From Pasteurella sp049941595 (GTDB lineage: Bacteria; Pseudomonadota; Gammaproteobacteria; Enterobacterales; Pasteurellaceae), in NCBI GenBank assembly GCA_049941595.1, contig JBNFNA010000008.1, forward strand, positions 1 to 64,000: a stretch of 64,000 bases of DNA. Direction: 5' to 3'. The notes below the pieces were generated by a model. That model did no database searches and had not been told where the DNA came from. It worked only from the letters and a program-made list of their open reading frames with translations. The translations under genes were made by a program, and so were the position numbers. Shown piece after piece: positions 33,459-43,600 of this stretch; the first letter of the stretch is position 1, and each line of letters begins with the position of its first letter.

Positions 33459-35732
33459 ATGAACATTCAACAACTTATCAAAGAAAATCAGCTCGGCTTA
33501 TTATTCCAACAAGGTTCATTTGGCTTGGAAAAAGAAAGCCAACGCGTTTATGCTGATGGCTCAATTGTGACTACTGAACACCCAAAAGCGTTTGGCAATC
33601 GTAGTTATCACCCTTATATTCAAACTGACTTTGCTGAAAGCCAATTAGAATTAATTACCCCACCAAATACTAAACTTGAAGATACTTATCGTTGGCTTTC
33701 TGCGATTCACGAAGTGGTTCAACGCACTTTGCCTGAAGATGAATATATTTTCCCATTAAGTATGCCAGCAGGTTTGCCACCAGAAGAACAAATTAAAGTG
33801 GCGCAACTCGATAACCCAGAAGATGTGGCATATCGTGAATACCTTGTCAAAATCTATGGCAAAAATAAGCAAATGGTGAGCGGTATTCATTACAATTTCC
33901 AGCTTTCACCGGAATTGATTCAACGCTTATTTAGCTTACAAAATGAGTACAAAAGTGCGGTCGATTTTCAGAATGATTTATATCTGAAAATGGCGAAAAA
34001 CTTTTTACGTTATCAATGGATTCTTCTGTATTTGTTTTCTGCAACGCCAACGGTGGAATCTGTGTATTTTAAAGATGGTTCACCATTAAAAGCAGGGCAA
34101 TTTGTACGTAGCTTACGTTCAAGTAAATACGGCTATGTAAATGATCCTGAAATTAAAGTGTCCTTTGATAGCGTAGAAAAATACGTTGAAACCCTAGAGC
34201 ATTGGGTGGCGAATGGCAAATTGATTGCAGAAAAAGAATTTTATTCAAACGTTCGTTTACGTGGTGCGAAAAAAGCACGTGAATTGCTACAAAATGGCAT
34301 TAAATACCTCGAATTCCGTTTATTTGATTTAAACCCATTTGAAATCTATGGTATCAGCTTGAATGATGCGAAATTTATCCACGTATTTGCTTTATTAATG
34401 ATTTGGATTGAACAAACGGCAACTCAAGAAGATGTAGAGTTAGGCAAAGCGCGTTTAGCAGAAGTGGCATTTGAGCATCCGCTAGATAAAACAGAATATG
34501 CAGTAGAAGGTGAATTAGTTTTATTAGAATTACTTTCAATGCTTGAGCAAATTGGTGCAGATGCTGAATTAATTGAGATTGTGACAGACAAATTAAGCCA
34601 ATTTGCAGACCCAAGTAAAACAGTGGGCGGTCGTTTAGTGCAAGCAATTGAGCAAACGGGTAGCTATCAACAATTAGGCGCACAACTAGCGAAGCAATAT
34701 AAAGCACAAGCCTTTGAGCGTTTTTATGCATTGTCAGCATTCGACAATATGGAGCTTTCAACTCAAGCCTTGTTGTTCGATTTGATCCAAAAAGGGATTC
34801 ACACTGAAATCTTAGATGAAAATGATCAATTCCTCTGCTTAAAACACGGTGATCACATTGAATATGTAAAAAACGGCAATATGACTTCGCACGACAGCTA
34901 TATTTCGCCATTAATTATGGAAAACAAAGTCGTCACCAAAAAAGTGTTACACAAAGCAGGCTTCAATGTGCCACAAAGTTTGGAATTTACGTCTCTAGAA
35001 AAAGCCGTGGCAAGCTATGCGTTATTTGAAAACAGAGCAGTGGTGATTAAGCCAAAATCCACTAATTATGGGTTAGGTATCACGATTTTCCAACAAGGCG
35101 TACAAAATCGGGATGACTTTGCGAAAGCGGTTGAAATTGCTTTCCGTGAAGACAAAGAAGTGATGGTGGAAGATTATTTAGTGGGAACGGAATACCGTTT
35201 CTTTGTGCTTGGTGATGAAACCCTTGCTGTATTGTTGCGTGTACCAGCCAATGTCATTGGCGATGGCGTGCATACTGTGGCAGAGCTTGTTGCAATGAAA
35301 AATGATCATCCATTGCGTGGTGACGGTAGTCGCACCCCATTGAAGAAAATTGCTTTAGGTGAAATCGAACAGTTACAACTGAAAGAACAAGGTTTAACGG
35401 TAGATTCTGTGCCTGCTAAAGATCAGCTTGTACAACTGCGTGCAAATTCGAATATCAGTACGGGCGGTGATTCTATTGATATGACGGACGAAATGCACGA
35501 AAGCTATAAACAACTTGCAGTCGGCATTACCAAAGCAATGGGCGCAGCAGTATGTGGTGTGGATTTAATTATTCCCGATCTGAAAAAACCAGCAGAACCA
35601 CATTTAGCTTCTTGGGGCGTGATTGAAGCTAACTTCAATCCAATGATGATGATGCACATTTTCCCTTATACGGGGAAATCTCGTCGTTTAACCCAAAACG
35701 TGATTAAAATGCTATTCCCTGAATTAGCATAA
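33459..35732 (+). CDS. gshF: Bifunctional glutamate-cysteine ligase/glutathione synthetase
   Basis: GshF makes glutathione in two steps with one polypeptide. The 757-residue product has an N-terminal gamma-glutamylcysteine ligase half (about 1-500: FGLEKESQRVYADGS, FAESQLELITPP, SGIHYNFQLS, LEFRLFDLNPF). Its C-terminal ATP-grasp half includes AVVIKPKSTNYGLGITIF, VMVEDYLVGTEYRFFVL and VCGVDLIIPDL. This fusion occurs in some Pasteurellaceae and Gram-positives, instead of separate gshA and gshB. An uptake signal lies inside (33953). It is a single gene with its own terminator. Confidence 0.97.
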   Translation: MNIQQLIKENQLGLLFQQGSFGLEKESQRVYADGSIVTTEHPKAFGNRSYHPYIQTDFAESQLELITPPNTKLEDTYRWLSAIHEVVQRTLPEDEYIFPLSMPAGLPPEEQIKVAQLDNPEDVAYREYLVKIYGKNKQMVSGIHYNFQLSPELIQRLFSLQNEYKSAVDFQNDLYLKMAKNFLRYQWILLYLFSATPTVESVYFKDGSPLKAGQFVRSLRSSKYGYVNDPEIKVSFDSVEKYVETLEHWVANGKLIAEKEFYSNVRLRGAKKARELLQNGIKYLEFRLFDLNPFEIYGISLNDAKFIHVFALLMIWIEQTATQEDVELGKARLAEVAFEHPLDKTEYAVEGELVLLELLSMLEQIGADAELIEIVTDKLSQFADPSKTVGGRLVQAIEQTGSYQQLGAQLAKQYKAQAFERFYALSAFDNMELSTQALLFDLIQKGIHTEILDENDQFLCLKHGDHIEYVKNGNMTSHDSYISPLIMENKVVTKKVLHKAGFNVPQSLEFTSLEKAVASYALFENRAVVIKPKSTNYGLGITIFQQGVQNRDDFAKAVEIAFREDKEVMVEDYLVGTEYRFFVLGDETLAVLLRVPANVIGDGVHTVAELVAMKNDHPLRGDGSRTPLKKIALGEIEQLQLKEQGLTVDSVPAKDQLVQLRANSNISTGGDSIDMTDEMHESYKQLAVGITKAMGAAVCGVDLIIPDLKKPAEPHLASWGVIEANFNPMMMMHIFPYTGKSRRLTQNVIKMLFPELA

Positions 35733-35739
35733 TGAGAAT

Positions 35740-35768
35740 AAGGCGAGCGTTGAGTTCGCCTTTGTTTC
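35740..35768 (+). terminator. Rho-independent terminator of gshF
   Basis: AAGGCGA (35740-35746) pairs with TTCGCCTTT (35755-35763), with a T-rich tail. Confidence 0.75.
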
Positions 35769-35867
35769 TTTATTTCTGTTAAGTATTACGAAGAGAATTC
35801 ACCTAGCAAATTTTCATCAATCTCTTTACAATACAAACAGTTTTTTATCTTGACTTTGAGGTTAGCT

Positions 35868-36971
35868 TTGAGCGATTTACTCACCGAAACATTCACGCTT
35901 GAGCCACAAGACAATGCACGTTTACAAGCATTGTGTGGGGCTTATGAAGGAAATCTACAACTGATTGAGAAATCATTAAATTTGATTATTTCTCGTCGTA
36001 ATTTCACCTTTACTATTCAGTCAAATGAGGACGAAAACAAACCTCATCACGCAAAATTGCTGAAAAGTGCGGTCAAATTAATCCAAGTTTTATATTTAGA
36101 AACTGCACCAGTGCGTGGACAAATCAAAGAATTGGATTTGGAAGACGTGCATATTGCGATTCAAGAAAGTCGCATTTTAGTACAAGAAAACGATGAAGAT
36201 CGTGAAGAAAGCAAAGTGTACGCTTCTTCAATTAAAACTAAACGAGGCTTAATTAAACCGCGTGGCCCAAACCAAGTTCAATATTTACACAATATTTTTC
36301 GTCACGATATTAGTTTTGGGATCGGCCCCGCTGGAACGGGGAAAACCTTTTTGGCAGTAGCTGCTGCAGTGGAAGCCTTAGAAAAACAAGAAGTGCGTCG
36401 AATTTTGCTCACTCGCCCAGCAGTTGAAGCGGGTGAGAAATTAGGTTTCTTACCCGGTGATTTAGGACAGAAAATCGAGCCATATTTACGACCGCTTTAT
36501 GATGCACTATTTGAAATGTTAGGTTTTGAGCGTGTGCAAAAGTTAATGGAACGCAATGTCATTGAAATTGCACCTTTAGCTTATATGCGTGGTCGTACAT
36601 TGAATGATAGCTTTATTATTCTTGATGAAAGCCAAAACACCACTGTGGAACAAATGAAAATGTTCCTCACTCGTATTGGTTTTAATTCGAAAGCAGTGAT
36701 TACGGGCGATATTACCCAAATTGACTTGCCTCGTAGCCAAAAATCAGGCTTACGTCACGCCATTGAAGTATTAGAAAACGTGCCTGAATTGAGCTTTAAT
36801 TATTTTGAAAGCAAAGATATCGTACGTCATCCAGTGGTGGCAAAAGTGGTGCAGGCTTATGATGCTTGGGAAGCACAAGATGAAATTCGTAGTGCGGCGA
36901 TTGCAGAACAGCGCCGTCAAGAACGTGCCGAAAAAGAGCGGTCAGAAAATTCACAAAATGAGAATGAATAA
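35868..36971 (+). CDS. ybeZ: PhoH-like ATPase YbeZ
   Basis: YbeZ is a PhoH-type ATPase/RNA helicase-like protein paired with the RNase YbeY in ribosome and rRNA maintenance. I prefer the TTG at 35868, with GAGG 6 nt upstream, which gives 367 residues beginning MSDLLTETFTLEPQDNARL; the farther TTG at 35850 has no ribosome site. Walker A is GPAGTGKTFLA (about 150) and Walker B is SFIILDESQNTT. The C-terminus is charged (RRQERAEKERSENSQNE). ybeY begins at the next base. Confidence 0.92.
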   Translation: MSDLLTETFTLEPQDNARLQALCGAYEGNLQLIEKSLNLIISRRNFTFTIQSNEDENKPHHAKLLKSAVKLIQVLYLETAPVRGQIKELDLEDVHIAIQESRILVQENDEDREESKVYASSIKTKRGLIKPRGPNQVQYLHNIFRHDISFGIGPAGTGKTFLAVAAAVEALEKQEVRRILLTRPAVEAGEKLGFLPGDLGQKIEPYLRPLYDALFEMLGFERVQKLMERNVIEIAPLAYMRGRTLNDSFIILDESQNTTVEQMKMFLTRIGFNSKAVITGDITQIDLPRSQKSGLRHAIEVLENVPELSFNYFESKDIVRHPVVAKVVQAYDAWEAQDEIRSAAIAEQRRQERAEKERSENSQNENE

Positions 36972-37442
36972 ATGAAGCTAGTGATTATTGATTTACAAAT
37001 TGCTACTGAAAATACCGAAAACCTTCCAACAGAAGCACAAATCCAAGAATGGGCAAATCGTGCTGTGCAACCTGAATTATCAGACGTTGAAATGACAGTA
37101 CGTATCGTCGATGAAGCGGAAAGTCACGACTTAAACTTCACTTATCGTGGCAAAGATAAACCCACTAATGTACTGTCATTCCCTTTTGAATGCCCCGATG
37201 AAGTGGAGCTTGGCTTATTGGGCGATTTAGTCATTTGCCGCCAAGTGGTGGAAAAAGAAGCGGAAGAACAAGGCAAACCATTGATAGCACATTGGGCACA
37301 TATGGTGGTGCACGGTAGCTTGCATTTGCTTGGTTATGATCATATTGAAGATGACGAAGCTGAAGAAATGGAAAGCCTAGAAACGGAAATTATGCAATCA
37401 TTAGGCTTTGATGACCCTTATTTAAGCGAAAAATGTGCTTAA
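36972..37442 (+). CDS. ybeY: Endoribonuclease YbeY
   Basis: YbeY is a zinc-dependent endoribonuclease for 16S rRNA 3' maturation and ribosome quality control. The 156-residue product has the conserved zinc motif HGSLHLLGYDH (about 115-125) and the family stretch FTYRGKDKPTNVLSFPFE. It directly abuts ybeZ with no spacer, so the two are co-translated. An uptake signal follows at 37457. Confidence 0.97.
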   Translation: MKLVIIDLQIATENTENLPTEAQIQEWANRAVQPELSDVEMTVRIVDEAESHDLNFTYRGKDKPTNVLSFPFECPDEVELGLLGDLVICRQVVEKEAEEQGKPLIAHWAHMVVHGSLHLLGYDHIEDDEAEEMESLETEIMQSLGFDDPYLSEKCA

Positions 37443-37574
37443 TTGAAGAAAAAATAACCGCACTTTTTAAACTATTTTTTTCGATTGTGGTCGAAGAAGT
37501 CTCATTTTTTCGGAAGAGCGAATTTGCGCTCAATATATGACCCCTTTATTACAGCAGAAAAATAGGAAGAAATA

Positions 37575-38309
37575 ATGTTTAAAAAATTACTTGTGATGTT
37601 ATCTATTGTGAGCCTAAGTGCTTGTGTGGCTTATTATCCTCATACTCAATATGACACGGATGAGCCTGTTTATCGACCAAGCTACGAACCACCTTTTGAG
37701 CCGCGCCTAGATCGTAAACAAAAGCCAGAGTATCCACGTGAGACCCGTGAAAATAGCCGCTATTATCGAATTTCGACTGATCAGATGAACCGCTTTATTT
37801 TGGCAAAAAATAATTTGGAATATTGTTTATTGCCAGAATTAGGGCAACAACGTGATGAACGTTTAACCGCCTTAGAAAAACAGTTGATCAAAGAAATGAT
37901 TCACGAACAGTTAGAAAAAATCGTAGGTAAATCTTCTGCGAAAACTATTTATGATGACCCAGAAGCGTATCGTTATTTTCAGTTCAAATACAATCAGCTA
38001 AAACACGATATTACCAATATTCGTGAATCAGGATGTCGTAATTTGAAAGAAAACTATAACCAACGTTTTAAAGAAAGTAAGCGTCAGCGTGGTTTAGAAA
38101 CCCAATCAGGCAATCCAATTGAACGCCGCATTCAGCAACAACAACAGTCGATTGAAGAAAAAATCCGTCATCAGCAAGAATCAATCGAAAGAAAGATTCG
38201 TGATCAACAAGAGGCAATTGAACGTAAAATTAGCGGTCAACAAGAGCCGATTTACAAGCCGAAAAAAGACGTGAGTATCGATTGGGAACATCCATTGGAT
38301 CGTTGGTAA
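37575..38309 (+). CDS. Predicted lipoprotein with C-terminal coiled-coil repeats
   Basis: I do not recognise the family. The 244-residue product has a lipoprotein signal (MFKKLLVMLSIVSLSAC, lipobox LSAC with Cys17), followed by a Tyr/Pro/Arg-rich stretch. A helical charged domain (about 68-175) contains two cysteines (Cys96, Cys154) that could form a disulfide. From about residue 186 four 11-residue repeats follow: IQQQQQSIEEK, IRHQQESIERK, IRDQQEAIERK and ISGQQEPIYKP (38130-38261). Such hendecads form coiled coils. The end is DWEHPLDRW. It precedes tmcA but need not be functionally tied to it. Confidence 0.72.
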   Translation: MFKKLLVMLSIVSLSACVAYYPHTQYDTDEPVYRPSYEPPFEPRLDRKQKPEYPRETRENSRYYRISTDQMNRFILAKNNLEYCLLPELGQQRDERLTALEKQLIKEMIHEQLEKIVGKSSAKTIYDDPEAYRYFQFKYNQLKHDITNIRESGCRNLKENYNQRFKESKRQRGLETQSGNPIERRIQQQQQSIEEKIRHQQESIERKIRDQQEAIERKISGQQEPIYKPKKDVSIDWEHPLDRW

Positions 38310-38327
38310 ATTTCAATAAATGATGTA

Positions 38328-40277
38328 ATGAAGCAAGCAGATAAACAGCGATATCTTCAATTTTGGGTTGGTGACGATAGCAAATTATCGCACCAACTGG
38401 CGACATTACCTGAAACAAAAAGTGCGGTATGGATTGGCGACAATTTACCGCCTTTTTTGTCTTTTCCTCTTTTTCCTTTCAGTAAAGCCAAAAATCTTTT
38501 AGGACAAGAGTTTGTCCTAATTGTTTATGATGCCCGCGTGGGGCTAAATCTTGATGTATTGGCGATTGCGAGTGGCACCTTACAACAAGGTGGAACGCTC
38601 ATTGTATTGTTGAATAAATGGCGTGAATTAGCACAATGGCAAGATCCTGACTCCTTACGTTGGTCAGGGGAAAATCTACCCATTTTGACACCACACTTTA
38701 TCCATTATTTTCAGCAAAAAGTGGAGGAATACGGCTTCCCTATTTATCACACTGATTTTCCACAAATTAGGTTACCAAACTGCGTAGAAAGTGCGGTGGA
38801 TTTTCAACAAAAACCGACAACTGAACAACGCCAGTTATTACAAAAGATAAATGATGCAAGCGAAGATGTGCTGATTGTGACCGCTAAACGTGGACGTGGA
38901 AAATCCACATTAGCCGGCTTTTGGGCAAAGCGTTTAATGCAACGTAATCAATCTTTGATTTTGACAGCACCGAATAAAAGTGCGGTCAATATTTTGCAAG
39001 ATTTTGCAGAGGCAGAACTGGACTTTATGCCACCGGATTTACTCTGTGAGCAAATTGATCAAAATCCTAATCAGTTTGCAGGTAAATGGTTGTTGATTGA
39101 TGAAGCAGCAATGATCCCACTCAATTTGTTACAACAGCTCACTTTAGCTTTTAAGCGTATTCTTTGCACCACAACCATTCAAAGTTATGAAGGTACTGGG
39201 CGAGGTTTTTTACTCAAATTTTTAGCGAATTTGCACCGCACTTTTGTGCACTTTGAGCTTCATCAACCACTTCGTTGGGCAATAGGGGATAAGTTAGAAG
39301 CCTTTATCGATGAACTTTTAATGCTTAATGCAGAAGATGATTTTTTAGGGCAAAGTGATTTAGAAAGGGCAATCCAAATTCAATCTTATTCGCAAAATGA
39401 ATTAGTGAATAAGCACAAAATTGCTGAATTTTATGGTTTGCTAACATTGGCGCATTATCGAACTTCGCCTCTTGATTTACGCCGTTTATTTGATGCACCG
39501 AAACAGCAATTTTATCTCGCAGAAACGTCTTCTGAATTAATAGGCGGTGTATGGTTGGTGGAAGAAGGGGATATACAATCTGATACGTTAATTTTAGATA
39601 TTGCACGTGGCGTGCGTCGTCCAAGAGGGAATTTGGTTGCTCAAGCGCTTTGTTATCAAGGCAATTTGCAACAGGCTTGTCGCTTATCTTCATTGCGGAT
39701 TTCCCGCATTGCAATTCAGCCTGATTGTCAGCAACAAGGCATTGGGCAGCAACTCATCAATGAAATCAGCCAAAACGCAGGCGTGGATTTTCTGTCAGTG
39801 AGTTTTGGTTACACCGAGCAACTGGCGCAATTTTGGCAAAAGTGCGGTTTCAATTTTGTCCATTTAGGCGAGCAGAAAGAAGCGAGTAGTGGTTGCTATT
39901 CCGTGATCGCACTGAAGCCCTTAACCGTACAAGGTAAGCAACTTTGCCAACAAGCTAAACAACAGTTTGAACGCAATGTTGGTTTGTCATTCCATCCAAT
40001 AGCAACTCAGTTCCCATCGAATCCCGATTGGGCACTGACAGAACAAGATCTTCAAATGTTGCAGCATTTTGCTGATTTTCACGGATCGTTAGCTGGATCT
40101 ACTGCGGCAATTCAACGCTTAGCCACGTTATCTGATAGCAAAGATTGCCCTGCATTAACCGCTTTTTTGAATAAACAACAATGTGTAGTTGCTGAAATGG
40201 GTGGCAAGAAAAATTGGTTAAAAATCTGTCGTGAAGAAGTCAATAAAATATTGCAAAATCATACGTTCATTTTATGA
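38328..40277 (+). CDS. tmcA: tRNA(Met) cytidine acetyltransferase
   Basis: TmcA acetylates the wobble C34 of elongator tRNA-Met using acetyl-CoA and ATP, improving AUG reading accuracy. The 649-residue product has an N-terminal DUF1726-like domain. Next is a RecD-type helicase module with Walker A AKRGRGKSTLAGFWA (about 187) and LLIDEAAMIPL. A GNAT domain follows (ISRIAIQPDCQQQGIGQQLI) and then a tRNA-binding tail. It carries five perfect uptake signals (38420, 38789, 38978, 39235, 39840), the densest gene here. Confidence 0.96.
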   Translation: MKQADKQRYLQFWVGDDSKLSHQLATLPETKSAVWIGDNLPPFLSFPLFPFSKAKNLLGQEFVLIVYDARVGLNLDVLAIASGTLQQGGTLIVLLNKWRELAQWQDPDSLRWSGENLPILTPHFIHYFQQKVEEYGFPIYHTDFPQIRLPNCVESAVDFQQKPTTEQRQLLQKINDASEDVLIVTAKRGRGKSTLAGFWAKRLMQRNQSLILTAPNKSAVNILQDFAEAELDFMPPDLLCEQIDQNPNQFAGKWLLIDEAAMIPLNLLQQLTLAFKRILCTTTIQSYEGTGRGFLLKFLANLHRTFVHFELHQPLRWAIGDKLEAFIDELLMLNAEDDFLGQSDLERAIQIQSYSQNELVNKHKIAEFYGLLTLAHYRTSPLDLRRLFDAPKQQFYLAETSSELIGGVWLVEEGDIQSDTLILDIARGVRRPRGNLVAQALCYQGNLQQACRLSSLRISRIAIQPDCQQQGIGQQLINEISQNAGVDFLSVSFGYTEQLAQFWQKCGFNFVHLGEQKEASSGCYSVIALKPLTVQGKQLCQQAKQQFERNVGLSFHPIATQFPSNPDWALTEQDLQMLQHFADFHGSLAGSTAAIQRLATLSDSKDCPALTAFLNKQQCVVAEMGGKKNWLKICREEVNKILQNHTFIL

Positions 40278-40310
40278 TAGCGAAGATGGTGTGAATAGGA
40301 GACAACAAAT

Positions 40311-40502
40311 ATGACAGAGCAAAAAAAAGGATTGTTACGCAAAGTTTGGGACAGTTATAACCAATTTTGTAAAGATATTGGCGTAGAAAAAGGCGGTGGC
40401 AGAGGTTGTTGCTGTGTACCCGTCGTCAAATTTGACGAAAGCTGGACCGAAGAAGAAAAGGCTGCAATGAAAGCAGAAAAAGAGAAAGCAGAAAAAGCCT
40501 AA
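40311..40502 (+). CDS. Small Cys-rich conserved-type protein of unknown function
   Basis: The 63-residue product has AGGAG about 11 nt upstream. The first half is basic/aromatic (KGLLRKVWDSYNQFCKDIG), the centre is KGGGRGCCCVPVVKFDESW with three adjacent cysteines, and the tail is a charged helix (EEEKAAMKAEKEKAEKA). I have a vague recollection of similar short Haemophilus proteins but cannot assign a family with confidence. The Cys cluster suggests metal or membrane association, which is speculation. It is probably co-transcribed with tmcA and has its own terminator. Confidence 0.7.
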   Translation: MTEQKKGLLRKVWDSYNQFCKDIGVEKGGGRGCCCVPVVKFDESWTEEEKAAMKAEKEKAEKA

Positions 40503-40515
40503 AACAAGGATGAAG

Positions 40516-40541
40516 AAGCCAAGTAAACCACTTGGCTTTTT
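40516..40541 (+). terminator. Rho-independent terminator after the tmcA unit
   Basis: AAGCCAAGT (40516-40524) pairs with ACTTGGCTTTTT (40530 on) around a 5-nt loop. Confidence 0.88.
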
Positions 40542-40629
40542 ACTGGATTTTTATACAGACTTTCATTGGAAATGCAATAAATTTAGGCTAAACTATCGCT
40601 CATCTTTTATTTAACAACACACCGCAGTT

Positions 40630-43600
40630 ATGACAACCACATATTTTGACCTAACCATTCCGACTGAAGCTAATGACCATAAAATTTTAGGCAATGTATT
40701 GGCAGGCGCAGATGCCTTAGCGATTAATGAAATTGCCAGCCAATATGCAGGGCTGACGGTGGTGTTGACAGCAGATACACGAAGTGCGGTGCGTTTAGAA
40801 AAAGTTTTATCGCAATTTAGCCAACAGCCAATTACATTTTTCCCCGATTGGGAAACACTACCTTATGATGCATTTTCCCCTCATCAAGAAATTATTTCTT
40901 CACGTTTAAGTGCATTATTTCAATTACAGCATCGCCAAAAAGGGATTTTGATTTTACCGATTAGCACCTTAATGCAGCGTTTATGTCCGCCAGAATTTTT
41001 ACAACATAATGTGCTGTTAATTAAAAAAGGCGATTGCCTGCAAATTAATAAAATGCGTTTGCAGCTGGAAAGTGCGGGCTATCGAGCCGTGGAGCAAGTG
41101 CTTGAACACGGTGAATATGCGGTGCGTGGTGCGTTGTTAGATCTTTTCCCGATGGGAAGTGCGGTGCCTTTCCGTTTAGATTTTTTCGATGATGAAATTG
41201 ATACTATTCGCACATTTGATGTAGATACACAACGCACATTAGAAGAAATCAAAGAAATTAATTTATTGCCGGCTCACGAGTTTCCGACTGATGAAAAAGG
41301 CATTGAGTTTTTCCGCTCTCAATTTCGAGAAACCTTTGGCGAAATTCGTCGCGATCCTGAACATATTTACCAACAAGTCAGCAAAGGCACATTAATTTCA
41401 GGCATTGAATATTGGCAGCCACTCTTTTTTGAACAAATGGCAACCTTATTTGCCTATTTACCGAAAAATAGTTTATGGATTGATGTGGGTGATATTCAAG
41501 CGCAAGGCGAACGTTTTTACCAAGATGCACAACAACGCTACGAAAGCCGCAAAGTCGATCCGATGCGCCCGTTGTTAGCGCCAGAACGTTTATGGTTACG
41601 CATTGATGAAATTAATCGTGAATTAAAACGTCATCCAAGAATAAGTTTTAACCCTGAAAAAGTGCGTTCTTCAGTGCGTCAGAAAAATTTAGCCGTACAA
41701 GCATTGCCAGAGTTGACGATTCAATCACAACAAAAAGAACTGTTAAAACTATTACGCCAATTTACTGAACAATTTAAAGGCAATATTGTTTTCTCAGTGG
41801 AAAGTGAAGGACGTCGTGAAACCTTACGAGATTTACTTTCTCCATTGAAAATAACAGCAACAAAAATTACCGCACTTTCACAAGCAAAAGATAAATTTAA
41901 TGTATTGATTAGTGGCTTAGAGAACGGCTTTATTATCGAACAAGAGCAGCCCGTAGCCCTCATCACAGAAACCGAATTATTGGGCGAACGTGTTCAGCAA
42001 CGTAGCCGAGATAAGCGAAAGTCCGTCAACCCAGATACCTTAATTCGTAATCTTGCAGAATTAAAAATTGGCCAACCAGTAGTGCATTTAGAGCACGGGG
42101 TGGGGCGTTATGCGGGATTAGTCACCCTCGAAAATGGCGGCATTACGGCAGAATATTTGTTGTTAAATTATGCCAACGAGTCCAAACTTTATGTGCCTGT
42201 TTCGTCCTTACATTTAATCAGTCGTTATGTGGGCGGTTCTGATGAAACCGCACCATTACATAAATTGGGCAGTGATGCGTGGGTAAAAGCACGTCATAAA
42301 GCCGCAGAAAAAATTCGTGATGTCGCAGCTGAATTATTGGATGTTTATGCACAACGTGAGGCACAGAAAGGGTTTACTTTTAATTATGATCGTGAAGAAT
42401 TTCAACAGTTCGCCGCCACGTTCCCATTTGAAGAAACAATCGATCAAGAAATGGCAATTAATGCGGTGATTTCGGATATGTGTCAGCCGAAAGCAATGGA
42501 TCGTTTGGTGTGTGGTGATGTAGGCTTTGGTAAAACTGAAGTAGCGATGCGTGCTGCATTTTTAGCAGTGATGAACCACAAACAAGTGGCAGTGTTAGTG
42601 CCAACAACCTTGCTTGCTCAACAGCATTATGAAAACTTTAAAGATCGTTTTGCCAATTTGCCAGTGAATGTGGAAGTGCTTTCACGTTTTAAAACAGCCA
42701 AAGAACAAAAACTAGTGCTACAAAATCTGGCAGAAGGCAAAGTGGATATTCTGATTGGTACGCATAAATTAATTCAATCGGATGTACAGTTTAGTGATCT
42801 CGGGTTATTGATTATTGATGAAGAACATCGCTTTGGTGTACGACAAAAAGAACGAATTAAGCAATTGCGTGCCAATATTGATATTCTCACTTTAACCGCA
42901 ACGCCAATTCCTCGAACTTTAAATATGGCGATGCACGGCATTCGTGATTTGTCGATTATTTCTACCCCACCAGCACGCCGCTTAACGATAAAAACTTTTG
43001 TTAAACAAGCAGATGATTTAGTGATCCGTGAAGCGATCTTGCGTGAAATCTTACGTGGTGGACAGGTTTACTATTTACATAATGATGTGGCAAGCATTGA
43101 AAATTGTGCAGAAAAACTGACCGCACTTGTACCAGAAGCACGCATTACAGTGGGACACGGGCAAATGCGTGAACGTGAACTAGAACGTGTGATGTCAGAT
43201 TTCTATCATCAACGTTTTAACGTCTTGGTTTGTTCGACCATTATTGAAACGGGGATCGATGTGCCAACCGCGAATACTATTATTATCGAACGTGCGGATA
43301 ACTTTGGTTTGGCACAGTTACATCAGTTACGTGGACGTGTTGGGCGTTCGCATCACCAAGCATACGCCTATTTGTTAACACCACCGCCAAAAGCAATGAC
43401 AAAAGATGCACAAAAACGCCTTGAGGCGTTGGAAAGCTTAGATAACTTAGGTGCTGGTTTTATTTTGGCTACCCACGATTTGGAAATTCGGGGGGCTGGC
43501 GAGTTGTTAGGTTCAGAACAAAGCGGGCAAATTGAGTCGGTGGGCTTCTCGTTGTATATGGATTTATTAGAAAGCGCCGTTAATGCCTTAAAAGCAGGGC

